The notes: generated by a model from the letters alone, not told the origin. A stretch of 64,000 nt of DNA from Cryphonectria parasitica EP155 (GCF_011745365.1 NW_024468914.1:3064228-3128227), one strand, 5' to 3'. Shown: positions 47,117 to 58,955, numbered from the stretch's first letter. Program-made: numbers and translations.

Positions 47117-48916
47117 ATGGATCTCTACGAGATCCAAGGTCGAATGACCATCCTCCTTCACGAGGCCTCGCATACCTTCCAGAAGGTCCCAGGGTCCGCG
47201 GTCCTGATTCGATATGTCCAGGCCAGCTACCAGAATGACCCAATTCGTTCCGTCTTCGAGCTCTTCCTTCTCATCTTCTTCATCCGCTACCTCTTGTCGC
47301 CCTCTTACCCCATCAACGAGTCCAACTACGTCAAGCTGAGCGAGGATGAGATCGAGGAACTCGTCGACGAGTGGCAGCCTGAGCCCCTGGTGGCTCAGCA
47401 GACGCCCCTCGAGGAGATGGAGATGGAGAAGTTGCCAGTCATAATCGGGTAGGTCTACGTGGGGGCCCAGGTGGTTGTTAACGCACGCGCTGGTTGAAGA
47501 TGTCCCTCTCCGCTCGTTGGCTGACAACATACCCATCAATACAGACCGACCGGTCCCAAGTCGAAACTGGCCAACGGCCGCACAGTCACAAACCTTGCCT
47601 CATACAACTTTTACAATTTCAACTCCAACGAACAGATCAAGGAGAAGGCTATCACCACACTGCGCACCTATGGCGTCGGGCCATGTGGCCCGCCCAACTT
47701 CTACGGCACTCAGGATGTCCACCTGAAGACCGAGGCAGACATAGCAGCGTACGTGGGCACCGAGTCCGCCATCTTGTACGCCCAGGGCTTCTCGGTCATG
47801 TCGAGTGTCATACCCACCTTCTGCAAGAGAGGCGACGTCATCGTGACGGACAGGATGGCCAATTACTCTGTCCGCAAGGGCCTCGAGCTTGCCCGGTGTA
47901 CTGTCAAGTGGTTCGACCGCGGAGACATGGATGGCCTTGAGGAGGCCATGAAGCAGGTTGCACAGGAGCAGGCTAAGCAAAAGAAACTGACTAGAAGGTT
48001 CATCGTGGCCGAGGGTCTGTCGGAGGTCACCGGTGACTCTATTGACCTCCCAAAAATGGTAGGCGCTTCAGCATTCGCCCCTCCTCCCCCCCTCCCCTTA
48101 ACTCCCCACAGGTGTGAAGATTGATCAGCTAATATTGACCGGCCAGATCGAGCTCAAGGAGAAGTACAAGTTCCGCATTATCCTCGACGAGTCCTGGTCC
48201 CTGGGCGTTCTCGGCCGAACAGGCCGCGGCGTCACCGAGGCGCAGAATGTCGACCCATCCCAGGTAGACATGATCATTGGCTCCCTCGCTGCGTCTCTTT
48301 GTGCTGGCGGTGGTTTCTGCGCAGGATCCAAGGATGTTGTGGGTCATCAGCGCATCACCTCGTCGGCGTACTGTTACTCTGCGGCCCTACCAGCGATGTC
48401 GGCCGTGACGGCCAGCGAAACAATCAATATTTTGCAGAACAACCCTGAGGTGCTCAGCACACTTCGCGAGAACATCCGCGCAATGAGGGCACAGCTGGAT
48501 CCCCGGAGCGACTGGGTCACGTGCACGAGCGCACCAGAGAATCCCATTCTGCTCTTGGCGATCAAGCCCAACGTGGTGCAATCCAGGCGAATGTCTTTCG
48601 AGGATCAGGACCGGGTCCTACAGGAGTTCGTCGATGAGGTATGTCCAATGTCCATTTTGACTGCGTCAGCTCGTTCTGAGCATTCGCTAAACTACCATCA
48701 CAGGCTCTGGCAAATGGCGTGATGATCACACGGCTAAAGACGACGCTGATCAACAAGAGCATCGGCGGCGGCGACGCACAGCCAAAACTCAAGGTCTGCG
48801 TTACGTCGGGCCTGTCCAAAAAGGAGATTGAGAAGGCAGGCATCATCATCCGGCACGCTATCACGAAGGTCATGACGAGGAAGACGAGCAGCAAGCTGTC
48901 CCTGCCTACTGCATGA
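47117..48916 (+). CDS. LCB1: serine palmitoyltransferase subunit 1 (Lcb1)
   Basis: Exons 47117-47448, 47545-48058, 48147-48638 and 48704-48916 give 516 residues in phase; donors GTAGGT, GTAGGC and GTATGT, acceptors TACAG, GCCAG and CACAG. A membrane span lies at about 43-62 (SVFELFLLIFFIRYLL). The aminotransferase-like domain contains YGVGPCGPPNFYGTQDVHL, whose cysteine matches the human SPTLC1 residue mutated in HSAN1, and DESWSLGVLGRTGRG. As in all Lcb1 proteins the PLP-binding lysine motif is absent; that lysine sits in the partner Lcb2. The heterodimer condenses serine and palmitoyl-CoA in the ER, the first committed step of sphingolipid synthesis. Confidence 0.95.
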
Positions 48917-49907
48917 CCTTGCTCTTCCCTGGAAATACGCGTGGCTTGTTTGTGTATACACCAATAGACGCATCACCTTCTCGCTCAATCACGAGGAGCT
49001 GGCAAGAGAAAAGTTTCACCGAAATGAATAGATGGCGGGGTGCGGATGGACGATGGGATGGACACGAACACAGCCCCCCCTATCGAGGATGCCAAAGCTA
49101 GACGCGCACCATCACAATTTGGGATGTGCTTACGACATTGATATCGGACGTCACGGGGTGGTCCGGGCAATTTTACAAACTATAAGATATTTTACCCTAA
49201 TGATTAATATGAGTTACTTACCATTCCCAGCCAGTCAAAAGATCACCTTTCGTCCTACATTGCTACACGCGTGTGAGGCATGACCATCCACATATTATGT
49301 CTGCGAGAAGGGGGCCTGTTGCTACTCACGAGGCATGGCGCCTCAAATTTGGTCCGCAGTCAACATAATGAAGTTATATGTGCCAGAGTGCATCCCCAGC
49401 AGGCCTATCGTGTCACGAACCGCAAGCAATGTCGCCTTGACTAGTAACCTTGGGGCCTAGACGCACCAGCAAAGGAATGAGCTGGTCGGTGCTTACATTT
49501 CCCTGGAGTGGCACTCACGATCTTCTCTCTCTCCAGGCCACCTTGAGGGGAAGGTACGATGACAGCGACGGCAGTCATGACGAAAGATAAGAGGGAAACT
49601 TTGACTAAAAGGGAGAAAGAAGGTTGGGGGGGGGGGGGGGGGTAAACAGAGAGCGAGAGCTTGGCAGGAACAAGCCCACAGAAGGTTTTGAGAGTCGAAT
49701 CAAAATGACAGGACTGTCTCGTCTGAGGATGCATGGCCCTCCTTCCCCTCTCCCTCTCTCTTCCAATCGTCGTGTAACACCACCACTCTGGCATCAACTC
49801 GAGGCCAACATCTTGAATAGCGAACTTCGGACTGGCGTCTCGAGTCAGCGGACTTATCTCGAACCTCCCCTCCACTCGTCACTTCTCTTCACCCACCTAG
49901 TTTCGAC
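48917..49907. promoter_or_regulatory. intergenic region upstream of the GH17 gene
   Basis: About 990 bases, no gene supported. It holds a G17 tract (49626-49642) about 270 bases before the GH17 ATG. Confidence 0.45.
49626..49642 (+). repeat. poly(G) run, 17 bases
   Basis: The longest of five G tracts of at least 12 bases on the plus strand of this window; it lies upstream of the GH17 gene and could form a G-quadruplex. Confidence 0.9.
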
Positions 49908-51158
49908 ATGCGAGCGGCCAAAGCCCTTCTCAGCCTCTCTCTCGCTACGAGAGCTGCACTGGCGCAGTACCACCACCATCGCAGCTGGCGTCCTGTCCAC
50001 CATGCCCAAGGCAACGGTGGCAGCAACAACCTGTTTGCCCGGTCCATCAGTACGGGGGGCCAGACAGTGACGATCACGGACAATTCACGCACGGAAACGA
50101 CAATCATCCCTGAGATCATCGTCTTCACAGACGGCAGTGGCAGCCCTGTCAGCACGGCAACGGCTGCACTTGCCCTTGTGCCTCCAACGGACATGCCTCT
50201 GGCGGAGGATTTACTGCAGGCTGATGGCCTCTCTCCTTCAACAGCCAGCACGGTCGCTGCCCAGTCAACTGCAGCCGAGATTGCGGAAAGGGGCTTGGTT
50301 GGTACCTCTGCTTCAGATGATTCTGTGTTTCGCCAACCTCTGAACCGCGCCACGGGAAGTGGCCTCTTTGGTGTGGCCTACGCACCCTACAACGCTGACG
50401 GCAGTTGCAAATCTGCAAATCAGATCATGTCAGACTTTGGTGTGCTGGGCAAGACCTACGGCATGGTTCGTGTCTACGGAGTGGACTGCAACCAGATTCC
50501 AAGCGTGTACGCAGCCGCCAAGGCCAACAACCTGCGTGTCATGTACGGCATCTTCAGCCTCGACAACCTTGGCGACCAGATCGCTACGCTTACCAGTGGC
50601 ATCAACAGCGACTGGTCCAATGTAGACACTGTGAGTGTCGGCAACGAGCTTGTGAACAATGGACAGGCCTCTCCGCAGCAGATCCTCGACGCGCTATCGA
50701 GCGCTCGACAGATGCTCAAGGCCGCCGGCTGGGGCGGTCCTGTTGTGACCGTGGATACCTTTGTCGCTGCGCTGGCACACCCAGAGTTGTGCTCGGCAAG
50801 TGACTACTGTGCGGTCAACATCCATCCGTTCTTCGACCCCAACACACCTGCAAGCTCTGCGGGCACATTTGTCCTGAACATGGTGCAGGCCCTGCGGACC
50901 AAGCTCGGCAACCCGTCTGCACGAGTGCGGGTGACGGAGTCCGGCTGGCCGTGGCAGGGATCCGCCAACTCTCAAGCCATCCCCGGCGTCGACAACCAGG
51001 CAGCTGCTGTCGACAGCATCCAGAAGGCATTCTCCAGTAACCCAGAGGACATGGTGCTGTTCTCTGCGTTCAATGACCGGTGGAAGACGGCGGCGGAACC
51101 GACCTTCTTTGCGGAGCAGTACTGGGGGATGGGAACAGCTGACGCTCCTTCTGCATGA
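49908..51158 (+). CDS. secreted GH17 beta-1,3-glucanase/transglycosidase
   Basis: Intronless, 416 residues. A signal peptide (about 1-19) is followed by QYHHHR and a Ser/Thr/Ala-rich segment to about 145. The GH17 catalytic domain begins GSGLFGVAYAPYNADGSC; the acid/base glutamate is in SVGNELV (residue 247) and the nucleophile in RVTESGWPWQG (residue 344). The His-rich start and linker resemble fungal Scw/EglC-type cell-wall enzymes that cleave or remodel beta-1,3-glucan. There is no hydrophobic C-terminal tail, so no GPI anchor is expected; the protein is probably cell-wall associated or secreted. It lies third in a same-direction series with FKS1 and LCB1. Confidence 0.92.
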   Translation: MRAAKALLSLSLATRAALAQYHHHRSWRPVHHAQGNGGSNNLFARSISTGGQTVTITDNSRTETTIIPEIIVFTDGSGSPVSTATAALALVPPTDMPLAEDLLQADGLSPSTASTVAAQSTAAEIAERGLVGTSASDDSVFRQPLNRATGSGLFGVAYAPYNADGSCKSANQIMSDFGVLGKTYGMVRVYGVDCNQIPSVYAAAKANNLRVMYGIFSLDNLGDQIATLTSGINSDWSNVDTVSVGNELVNNGQASPQQILDALSSARQMLKAAGWGGPVVTVDTFVAALAHPELCSASDYCAVNIHPFFDPNTPASSAGTFVLNMVQALRTKLGNPSARVRVTESGWPWQGSANSQAIPGVDNQAAAVDSIQKAFSSNPEDMVLFSAFNDRWKTAAEPTFFAEQYWGMGTADAPSA

Positions 51159-54100
51159 GGTCATCTTTGGCGATGGTCGAGAGTATATCGCTGTCTGTCT
51201 GTCTGTCTGTCTGTCTGTCCTGACTTAAGTATGCAAGGTGGAAGGCAACAGGGGGTCTTTCGTCTTTTGATATCCCGTATTCCATATGGGGAAGAAAGCT
51301 GGCTCTGGCCCTGGAGGTGCTGAGCGTTTGAAGTCATTCATATACCCATATTTTTGGAGCCATCGGGCTCTTATCTGGCAGGATCACGAGGACGGTTGTG
51401 TGAGATCGGATGGCTGCGCTGCCACTTGCCTTACATAAGGTACCTTTGCGTGGTTGTGTTGGAAGCATTATTGCTGTCACCTACTGAGTTGCCCACCAAA
51501 ATGAAGAGAGAGAAAAAGAATCCAAATTCGGCTTGAAATACATCTCCTGTTTACGTATTGCAAGAAGTATTGTGCCTTCTTGCCTGCCAGCTCGATCCGT
51601 CACCACTTCGTCATGAGGAACATCTGGACTTGACTGTACGGGGGGCCGCTCTTTTGTAGGCTGTGGTGGATCCGATTAATGTGTTGATTAATAGTTGGCT
51701 TCGCTTACAGTGACAAGCCCAATCGAGCCATGAAGCATAGGCTTGTAAGATCTCACACTTTGATTATCGTATCACAAGGGCTGTTCATCTAAAGCCAGCC
51801 TCCTCTTTTCTTTCCCTTTGGTCTAGATATTATACCATCCAGGACGGGGAATCACACCAAGAAGGCACGAGCTGTGAAACTAAGCACTGGGTGTTTGTGT
51901 GCAAGTTCAAGTTGGATAGACTACATAACACAATGTATTGTGATTAATCGCGTGACATGGCGGGACATCCGATTGATTCACCTCAAAGTACTCATCTCAG
52001 TCTGCTCCAGTGGGGAAATCATGCAAAAAGAATCCATGACACACAATCAGGCACACAATCAGCGCAACATCATGCGTCAGATCCTTCCCTAGTAGCAAAG
52101 AGCCAAGCACTGACCAAAGCACACGAAAGAAGAGAACTCATGATCGAGAAGCCTGTTTGCAAAGAGAATCGAGAGATGGCTGGCAAGTAGATGCTCATAT
52201 AATCTCAGATCGTGTACTTATTCAATTACAGATCGATAAAGCCCTGTTAAGACCAAGTCCCCCAAAATAGTGGGGGGTTATTCTTTCTTTCTCTTGACCT
52301 GAAAAGCGTACGTGCGCGTGTGCCTCAAGATCTGTTGTTGTTGCCTTGGCTTTGCACACCATTCTGCCGAGTTGCTGACTGGGCTGAGGTTGTCGTCTGG
52401 GAGCAGTCCCACAGCTGATATTTGAGGTTGTCCCCTGCATCCTGACTGAAGAGCTGCAGTCTGACCTCTTGGAGCCTGTGAGCCTCGGTGGAGGTGCTCG
52501 GAGGCTGAGCAGGAAGACTGTCTAGCTGTTAGAATCCTACATGTCGTAAAAGAAAGTGAAAAAAAAAAACCACCAAAAAACCAAGGTTGGATCAAGAAAA
52601 CACAATTTAAATAAATAGAGGACAGGACTATACTCGTTGGACCGATCCGGAGTCAATCCCGATGATGTGGGCTGATCACCTGCCATGTTGGACCGTGTTG
52701 AAGCTGAGCAAGATGAGCTCACTTGAAAAGATGTAAGCCGACGACGAGACAATGCGTTTCAGGACTGGGCTGTGCGTGTCCTTGAATTGAGTACTCTAAG
52801 AGTTTCTTATTTTCCCCTCCAGAGATCCAAGTGGAGAGGGATTGAGAACTTATATGAGCATCAAAAGAAGCAAGCTCCTGTGGCGCTTGCAAAGCGTGTG
52901 GTTCTTGAGCGTCATCCCTCCGTCCCTCCCTCCTTCCTGGACATATGGTTCGCTTGGTCCTTGGCGGATCCTAGCAGAGAACATGTCCTCAACGTCATTA
53001 TTTGCTCTCAACTATCGGAAGATGTGGAAACGAGATGGTCATGATTGCTCGCCTGTGTTGCGAGTAACATGCCTAGTCTGATCTCGGGTCACATTCCCAT
53101 GGTAACACACAGCCTTGGCACCTGTCCCTGGCAAAAGAAACTGGTGTATCAGAGAAAAAACATGAGGCCTGTCAAACCTCGTCGTCAGCAATCTTGTCTG
53201 ACAATGTTAGCTCAAAAGGGAGCCCAACAAGCAGACTTCCAAACCCAAGTCGCAGGCACATGGAAAAAAATTCAAGTCTGATGGTGGGAGTGACTCTGGA
53301 AAGCCCTCGATTGGCCAAGAGAATCTCGTTCTTTGGTTCGCTCTAATAGTTTCGACTATATCTAGTAACACCACAGAAGCTGTATCTAACCATTGACGAA
53401 GCAGCAGCCACGCTGTTGTCGTCTGGAAATGACAGCCAAACAGCAGCTTTTCAATATATTCACAAAGCCAGCTGACTATTTCCCTCTTTGCACAGCCGTT
53501 CGAATAAGCCCAGAAGTCAATATATCGCTCGGGTAGCGCGATAACGAGTGATGGATGCAATTGGCTCGTCCCATGCCTGTATCTTCTGCCGGACGACAAA
53601 AACACTTTGGAAAAGCGTCAATTATTGGCCAATGAGTAATAGTGTGAGTAACACTTGCCATGCCTCCTCGCCTAATTCCCCAGCCACCGATTTCACTCCC
53701 CCCGCCCCCTCCCCCCGGCTACAGGAGACTTTCATCAAGGAACTCTTGTGCGGCGAGTGTGATTTGCCTTGGGGGAAGCGAAGAGGCAATGAAGCTCACA
53801 CCAAGATTGCTAAATAGGCGAACACGGGGCGGCGAACGTAGCCACTTGAATTTTGGTAGGTGGAGGGAAGTAATGCTGATGATGAGTGCAGCCACAGAAT
53901 GAGAGAGCTTTCCACTTTGTTCCCTTTTTTCTTATCGGGTTTTACCTCTTGCTTTCGCTACCCAAGCATATGACCCTTGAGACTTCTCTGTACAGCTCAG
54001 GAGACGAGTTGATCTTGAATGGTTCGTTACGTATGAAGGATAGATCAGGTACGTTTTCTTGGGTGTGAAGAAGTGATGCAGCGACGTTGGTTTTCGACGC

Positions 54101-54708
54101 AGCTGATTATATAAGCGAAACCATATTTGTTGGGCTTCATGTTTGGGTGTGGTTGTGATGCAACATCTTAGAACCTATAGAGAGCACGCGATTTGAACCG
54201 GCCAATTTGCCAACCAGAAGAAGTACATCAAAAGTTGAGCAGCAGGTGAAGTGATCAAGTTGGTTTTCTTTTTGAGACGATTACCCGAAATCATGTTGCT
54301 CGCTGGCTCATGCCATTATGCCAAAAAGCATATAATAAAGGTACCAAAGGGATGCTTTGTAGAAAGTATTGCCCAAAATACGCCCGCTCACCAAATAACA
54401 AACATTCTTTTTCTTGGGGATCCGAGGACACACAACACACGAAGAAGATGGTATCATAGAATCCGTAACCAGAAAAAAACACACCACATAAAACCCTCAA
54501 TCCATCCCTTCCATCCATATAAATATAACCCTTGCGTTAACCCGCATCGCTGTGTGTCCTAAAGCCAGGAAGAAAGAGAATAAATTACACCCCAAACAAT
54601 GCAGTAAATTATATCATGCGTCCCGAAAAACATCCCAGAGTCCTGTAGTGTGAATCATGCGACAGTGTCTGGGTTTTGCACACACATGGAGTGCTCCAAC
54701 GAGGCCGT
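51159..54708. other. 3.5 kb gene-free stretch on the 3' side of frq
   Basis: This contains the GH17 3' UTR and the region downstream of frq. No protein gene is supported. In Neurospora an antisense RNA (qrf) starts downstream of frq; if conserved, its plus-strand promoter would lie here. Two GATCGA sequences, the core bound by the White Collar complex in Neurospora, occur at 52142-52147 and 52231-52236, but this hexamer recurs elsewhere in the window. Confidence 0.45.
51191..51218 (+). repeat. (CTGT)7 tetranucleotide repeat
   Basis: Seven perfect CTGT copies 32 bases after the GH17 stop codon, in the presumed 3' UTR. Confidence 0.9.
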
Positions 54709-57700
54709 TCAGCCCGACTCCTCGCGACCAGAGGAGTAACCGCTCGCTTCGCCAGCCGTGGCACCAGAGCTGTCGGGCTGTGTGTCGATACCCTTGGTGA
54801 AGCTCTGGCCAGGGCGCGGGACCCCTGACAACCTCTGGACAGGGTCAAATGACACTCTGGGGTTCGACTTCATAGCGCCGGTGCCGAAGCGGTCCTCCTC
54901 ACTCGAGGTCTGGTCGCTAATCACGGCGTAATCGGCCTCTGACTGGTGAGGATTAGCCCGCTGTGAGATGGCATCTCCCGAGTCATCCATGATCACGTCT
55001 GAGTTATCGTCATCCTCCACGTAGTCATCTTCGAACCCCGAGTCGTCCGACTCCGTGGTCTCGGTGAAAGGGGGGTAGAAGATGGCAGGAGGAGGCAGTG
55101 GGAGTGGTTTCAACTCCTTGTATCTCTCTTGCAGCACCTGCACCTGAACGCGTGGGGTGCGCTCAGAGACGTGCCCTGGTGTGCGCGGCGAGCCGGTCGA
55201 CAGCCCAGCAATCTGGTTCGCAATCGAGTCTGTCGTCTCATTTGACTGGAGACGAACGGCGCCTGGCCGACCTTGATACCCGGCGAGGATGGGATGTCGC
55301 GTGACGACCAGCACGGCAAAGTGGTCCTCCGGAGTGACACCGCCCAGACCACAAGGCTCTAAGCAGGCCTGGAGAGGATTGAGTTGGGTCTTCTCGGGAT
55401 GCTCGCACCAACAGAAACCATATTCCTCAGGATTCGAGGCGCCTCCCTCGTCGGTCACAAGCTCAGACGACGCGTCGTCCAGACCCGACGATTCCGATCC
55501 ATCGACGAGAGGGCGGTAGGGAAGCGAGGAGCCAGAGTCTGTACGAGCTAATGTCGGCATTCCATCCTCTGTCTGTGTCTGCAGACTCTCCTGCTCGTGG
55601 CCCGAGGACGTCATGTAGGTGGTGGGCGACATATCGCTCGGGTCACCCGAGAGGTCCAGGCAGAAGGGCGCACCGGTGTAGTAGATGATGGCACCATCGC
55701 GCCGCCGCTTCTTCCGTGGCGATGAGCCGGAACCGCTGACGAAGCCTGTGGAGCGGGAGTTCATGTTGCTGTTCTCGACGGGCGCGAATGAGGCATGCGA
55801 GGCGGTGTCATCCAGAGAGGTCTCGACTGACGACGACTGGTTGTGCACAAACATGGGCTTGTAGTGGAAGCTCTCGGACGACGCAGATACACGGTCACCA
55901 AGCTTCTTCGTCTGGCTCTTGCTCGAGTGCGCCGACATGTCGGCGCTTGTCTTCTGCCTCTTGCGCTGTCCGTCCTCGTTTGAACCCTCTGTGGCCTCCG
56001 TATCGGGACTTCTCAGAGAGCTGCCCCCACCGCTGTCGCTGCTGAACTTGGTGCCTTCTGTCCCACCACGCCAGCGGATCTTGCGACCATCTCTGGAGAG
56101 CTGGAACTTGGCAGACCTCTCGGCAACGGCTGAGCGGATGTAGTCTGGCGTTACATTGAGGATATGTAGCTGCGCCAGATTGCACAGCAGGTTGAGGTGA
56201 ATCCAGCCATCCGCATCCATCGAGACGTCTTGCTGCCTGAACTTGGTCTCGTCCAGGTACTGTGGCGCCGTGACGCCAAGATGGCGAATGTACTGCATAT
56301 TTTCCGAGGGATTCTGGATCCTGTCTGGATCGAGATCGAGAGGCCTCGTCGCTCTTTGTTCACTAAGATCCCCATTTTGCGGTGAGCTGTCCTGAACGCT
56401 GTGCTCGTTGCTACCGCTGCCGCTACCCGTCCGATTCTCACCCGTTTCGTTCTCGCCATTGGAGTTGGATGCTGACAACATGTCGCGGGAGGTGTTGTTC
56501 TTCTTGCGCGGATCGTGCAGCTGTATGCGCGCCTCTCGGGATAACTCGTCTTGGGTCGTGTTCGAAGCCTGTCCCAGCAGTAAGGGCGGCGCGGAGAACA
56601 CCCCCTCGAGGCTCACCTGAGGCTCTAGGGCCGACTTGGCCGCCGAAGGAGACTGTTGATTTCGGCGAGCTTTCTTGTTCTTGCCGCCAGCCTTGCCTGT
56701 AAACAACTGTTCCAGCCTGCGTACCACCAACTTCTTCTTCTCCTTATCCGTCAAGGAGACATGACGGGGAAGCAGGCCCTCTGGTATCTCTCGAAGGTAT
56801 GTCTCCACCTTCTGCTCGGCGGACGACCTTCCGCGGCCCAGAGACGGCCGGCCAATGGAGCTCGTCGAGGCGTACTGGCCAGTGGAGCTGGGACCGGTGG
56901 ACATGGAGGCATATGCAGAATCGACCGGTCGTGAGTGGGACGAGGACGACGAGGCGTGCTTCGAGTCGGAGCTTGAGCCCTGGAGCCTGCTCACGTGCTT
57001 CGAGGACTTCTTGCGCTGCTGCGACGAAGTCGGGGACCCTTCAAGGCTGGAGGCAAAGTCGCGCAACGTCGCCTCCAGCTCCATCTTCTTTTTCTTGGGC
57101 AGGCCATGGTACTTGATCTCGAACAGCTTATCCTTGCGCAGGGCGTCTGGGCCAAACTGCCTGTACCTCTTCAGCTCTTCCTTGAGACGTTTGTTCTCGA
57201 TGGTCAGGTCGTCAATGACGCTTCGAAAATCATCCGCGCTGCTGCTGTGTGCTGGCATGGGCGGCCTGTTCACCATAGACTGCTGGTAGCCCGAGGTAGG
57301 ATAGCGGTATGCAGCACCCCGGGTGGGATTGACATCCTCGTTGGACGAATCGGACTGCTTCTGGAAGAAAGGTGGATCGACTGGAGGAGGTTAACAGCTG
57401 CTGCGCCCCCTAGAAGACAAAGCCACACGGTGCTGAATGGGGGTTTGCACATACCATCCATAGTAGCGTGATCGAAGGCAACAGGAGGATTGCGGTTAGA
57501 ACGGTCGAACCAGTGCTTGGGATCGCTTTGTCGGGTCTCGTGGCTCTCGCCAGAGGAGTTTCTCCGCCTGAGGACGCCAGAACCAGCGTTGCTCGAAGGC
57601 TCGGGTCTCATAGAGGCATCCCGAGCAAGACGGTGGTGTCGTAAGGTTACAGATTTCTCGGGTGTGGTTCTTCGTGGCATAGGGTGGCCACGGTCGCTGA

Positions 57701-57731
57701 GGAGCGCTCGCTGCTTTCCTTCATCGGCCAT
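54709..57731 (-). CDS. frq: circadian clock protein FREQUENCY
   Basis: Exons 57455-57731 and 54709-57380 encode 982 residues (Neurospora FRQ is 989); the intron has GTATGT and CTCCAG ends. Matches along the whole length include RGHPMPRR near the start, RRRNSSGES, and the coiled coil for FRQ dimerisation (about 141-205, ENKRLKEELKRY). VVRRLEQLF (311-319) and FQLSRDGRKIRWRGG (518-532) correspond to the two casein-kinase-1-binding segments. QRKRQK (about 564-569) and RKKRRR (648-653) are basic nuclear signals. GAPFCLDLSGDPSDMSP (662-678) lies in the region that binds the FRH helicase. An acidic C-terminus ends SGYSSGREESG. FRQ with FRH and CK1 inhibits the White Collar complex to close the daily feedback loop. 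ATG 57731 gives the conserved MAD start; 57743 is four codons upstream in frame. Confidence 0.96.
57381..57454 (-). other. frq coding intron
   Basis: A 74-nt intron with GTATGT donor and CTCCAG acceptor, interrupting the codon for residue 93, two codons after Met91. Met91 aligns with Neurospora Met100, the start of the short FRQ isoform. Removal restores DVDPPFFQK, which matches Neurospora FRQ. Confidence 0.85.
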
Positions 57732-57791
57732 AGTGATTGGCATGTGGTCCGTGGCTCTTCAAAGTTCGATGGATCATCATGTGGAGCGCAT
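57721..57791 (-). promoter_or_regulatory. overlapping upstream ORFs at the frq start
   Basis: On the minus strand, 57777-57791 encodes a four-residue frame (MRST) whose TGA overlaps the next ATG. A second frame from 57780 to 57721 (19 codons) runs past the FRQ ATG in another frame and stops 11 bases into the FRQ coding sequence. Neurospora frq also has several upstream ORFs linked to temperature-dependent translation. Confidence 0.6.
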
Positions 57792-58449
57792 GTCCACGAG
57801 GTTGGACGATCCAGAAGGGTTCTTCGCAGAGTAGGAGGCTCTCTTGTGGAGATCACACAAGCGTTTATTTTGGCTGAGAGAGTGTGAGAGAGCTAGCCTG
57901 GTGGCTTCGAGAGGTTCCGTTGGGTTGTTTTGGAAGGACTGGCACTGCGTGTAAGTTCTCAATCCCAGAGTGACGAAGATGTGGAACCCGTTCCAAAGAC
58001 AAGAGGGGAAGGAAGAGAGCTCTCTTCAACCCGAATTGCACATCCCAGAGGCTATAGAGAGCCCGACCAGCAGAAGTGCGAGGGGTTATATATGGCGGTT
58101 GAAGTGGTGCAGTCCACTTGGACTGGTAGATGATTTGACGGATGATATGGAGAGCTCTTTGAAGACTGGGAGCATAAGAACTCTCACACGTGGGCTAGAG
58201 TCGTTTGAACGACAAAACCCTAGTCATGAGTGAAGGTTGCAAACAGTGAATCTAGGGCAAAGAGGCAGGGAAAGAAAGAAAAAAGAAACATGCCCGTACC
58301 TTTGGTATTGTTTAAAGTTCCGTGATGAGGCTGCAGGCACACAAGGTATAGATTGTGTTGAGAGTTGGTGGGGTGTTTTAAGGCTGTCGATGTGCCTGGC
58401 TGTTTTGGTTTGCACTGGAACCAAAAGACCAAGATGATATGGGTGAAAG

Positions 58450-58508
58450 TTGTGTGTGTGCGTGTGTGCGTGTGTGTGTGTGTGTGTGCGTGCGTGTGTG
58501 CGTGTGGG
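58450..58508 (+). repeat. GT-rich microsatellite in the frq upstream region
   Basis: About 58 bases of alternating G and T with a few C interruptions (TGTGTGCG pattern), roughly 720-780 bases upstream of the FRQ ATG; potentially Z-DNA forming. Confidence 0.85.
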
Positions 58509-58955
58509 TTGTGGGGATTGGAAGTAGAGGGCATAAAATTGAGGATATCACTGTTGGGTATAGGACGAGGGCGAGACGGAAGAAGCAGTCATGTTTGGCG
58601 CAAGTTGAGGACAGGAAGGACAGATAATATGAAAGGGGGGGGGGCTGTGACGCAAATCCCAAAATCGAAAATCACGATGCAATCGAGGGTATCGAGATTG
58701 TCGACAGCGGGGGGGTGAACAGCCGCCGTTCCAAGGGTCGCCGTGTGGGGGCTGAACGACACTTATGGAATGTAGTGATGCATGGGTTCAATCAGTTAGA
58801 TCTTGACTGTCTGGAAATCAAAGGTGCAAGGTACGAGACTGAGCCCGTGGTGGCCAAATTTTGCCATCAAGTTTTGCCTTGGCGGGTGTGAAGTCAAGGT
58901 CTTGGGCGATGCTCATAATTGCTTCGATCTCTAAGAGTCGGGCAGGGAGAGGAGC

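Noticed and set aside
54180..54215. tRNA B-box-like sequence GGTTCAAATC (minus strand)
   Set aside because: The flanking bases cannot form a T-stem or acceptor stem, so no tRNA is supported.
57270..57380. Reading the first frq frame through without the intron
   Set aside because: It would replace the conserved DPPFFQK segment by unrelated sequence and then stop; splicing restores the match to FREQUENCY.
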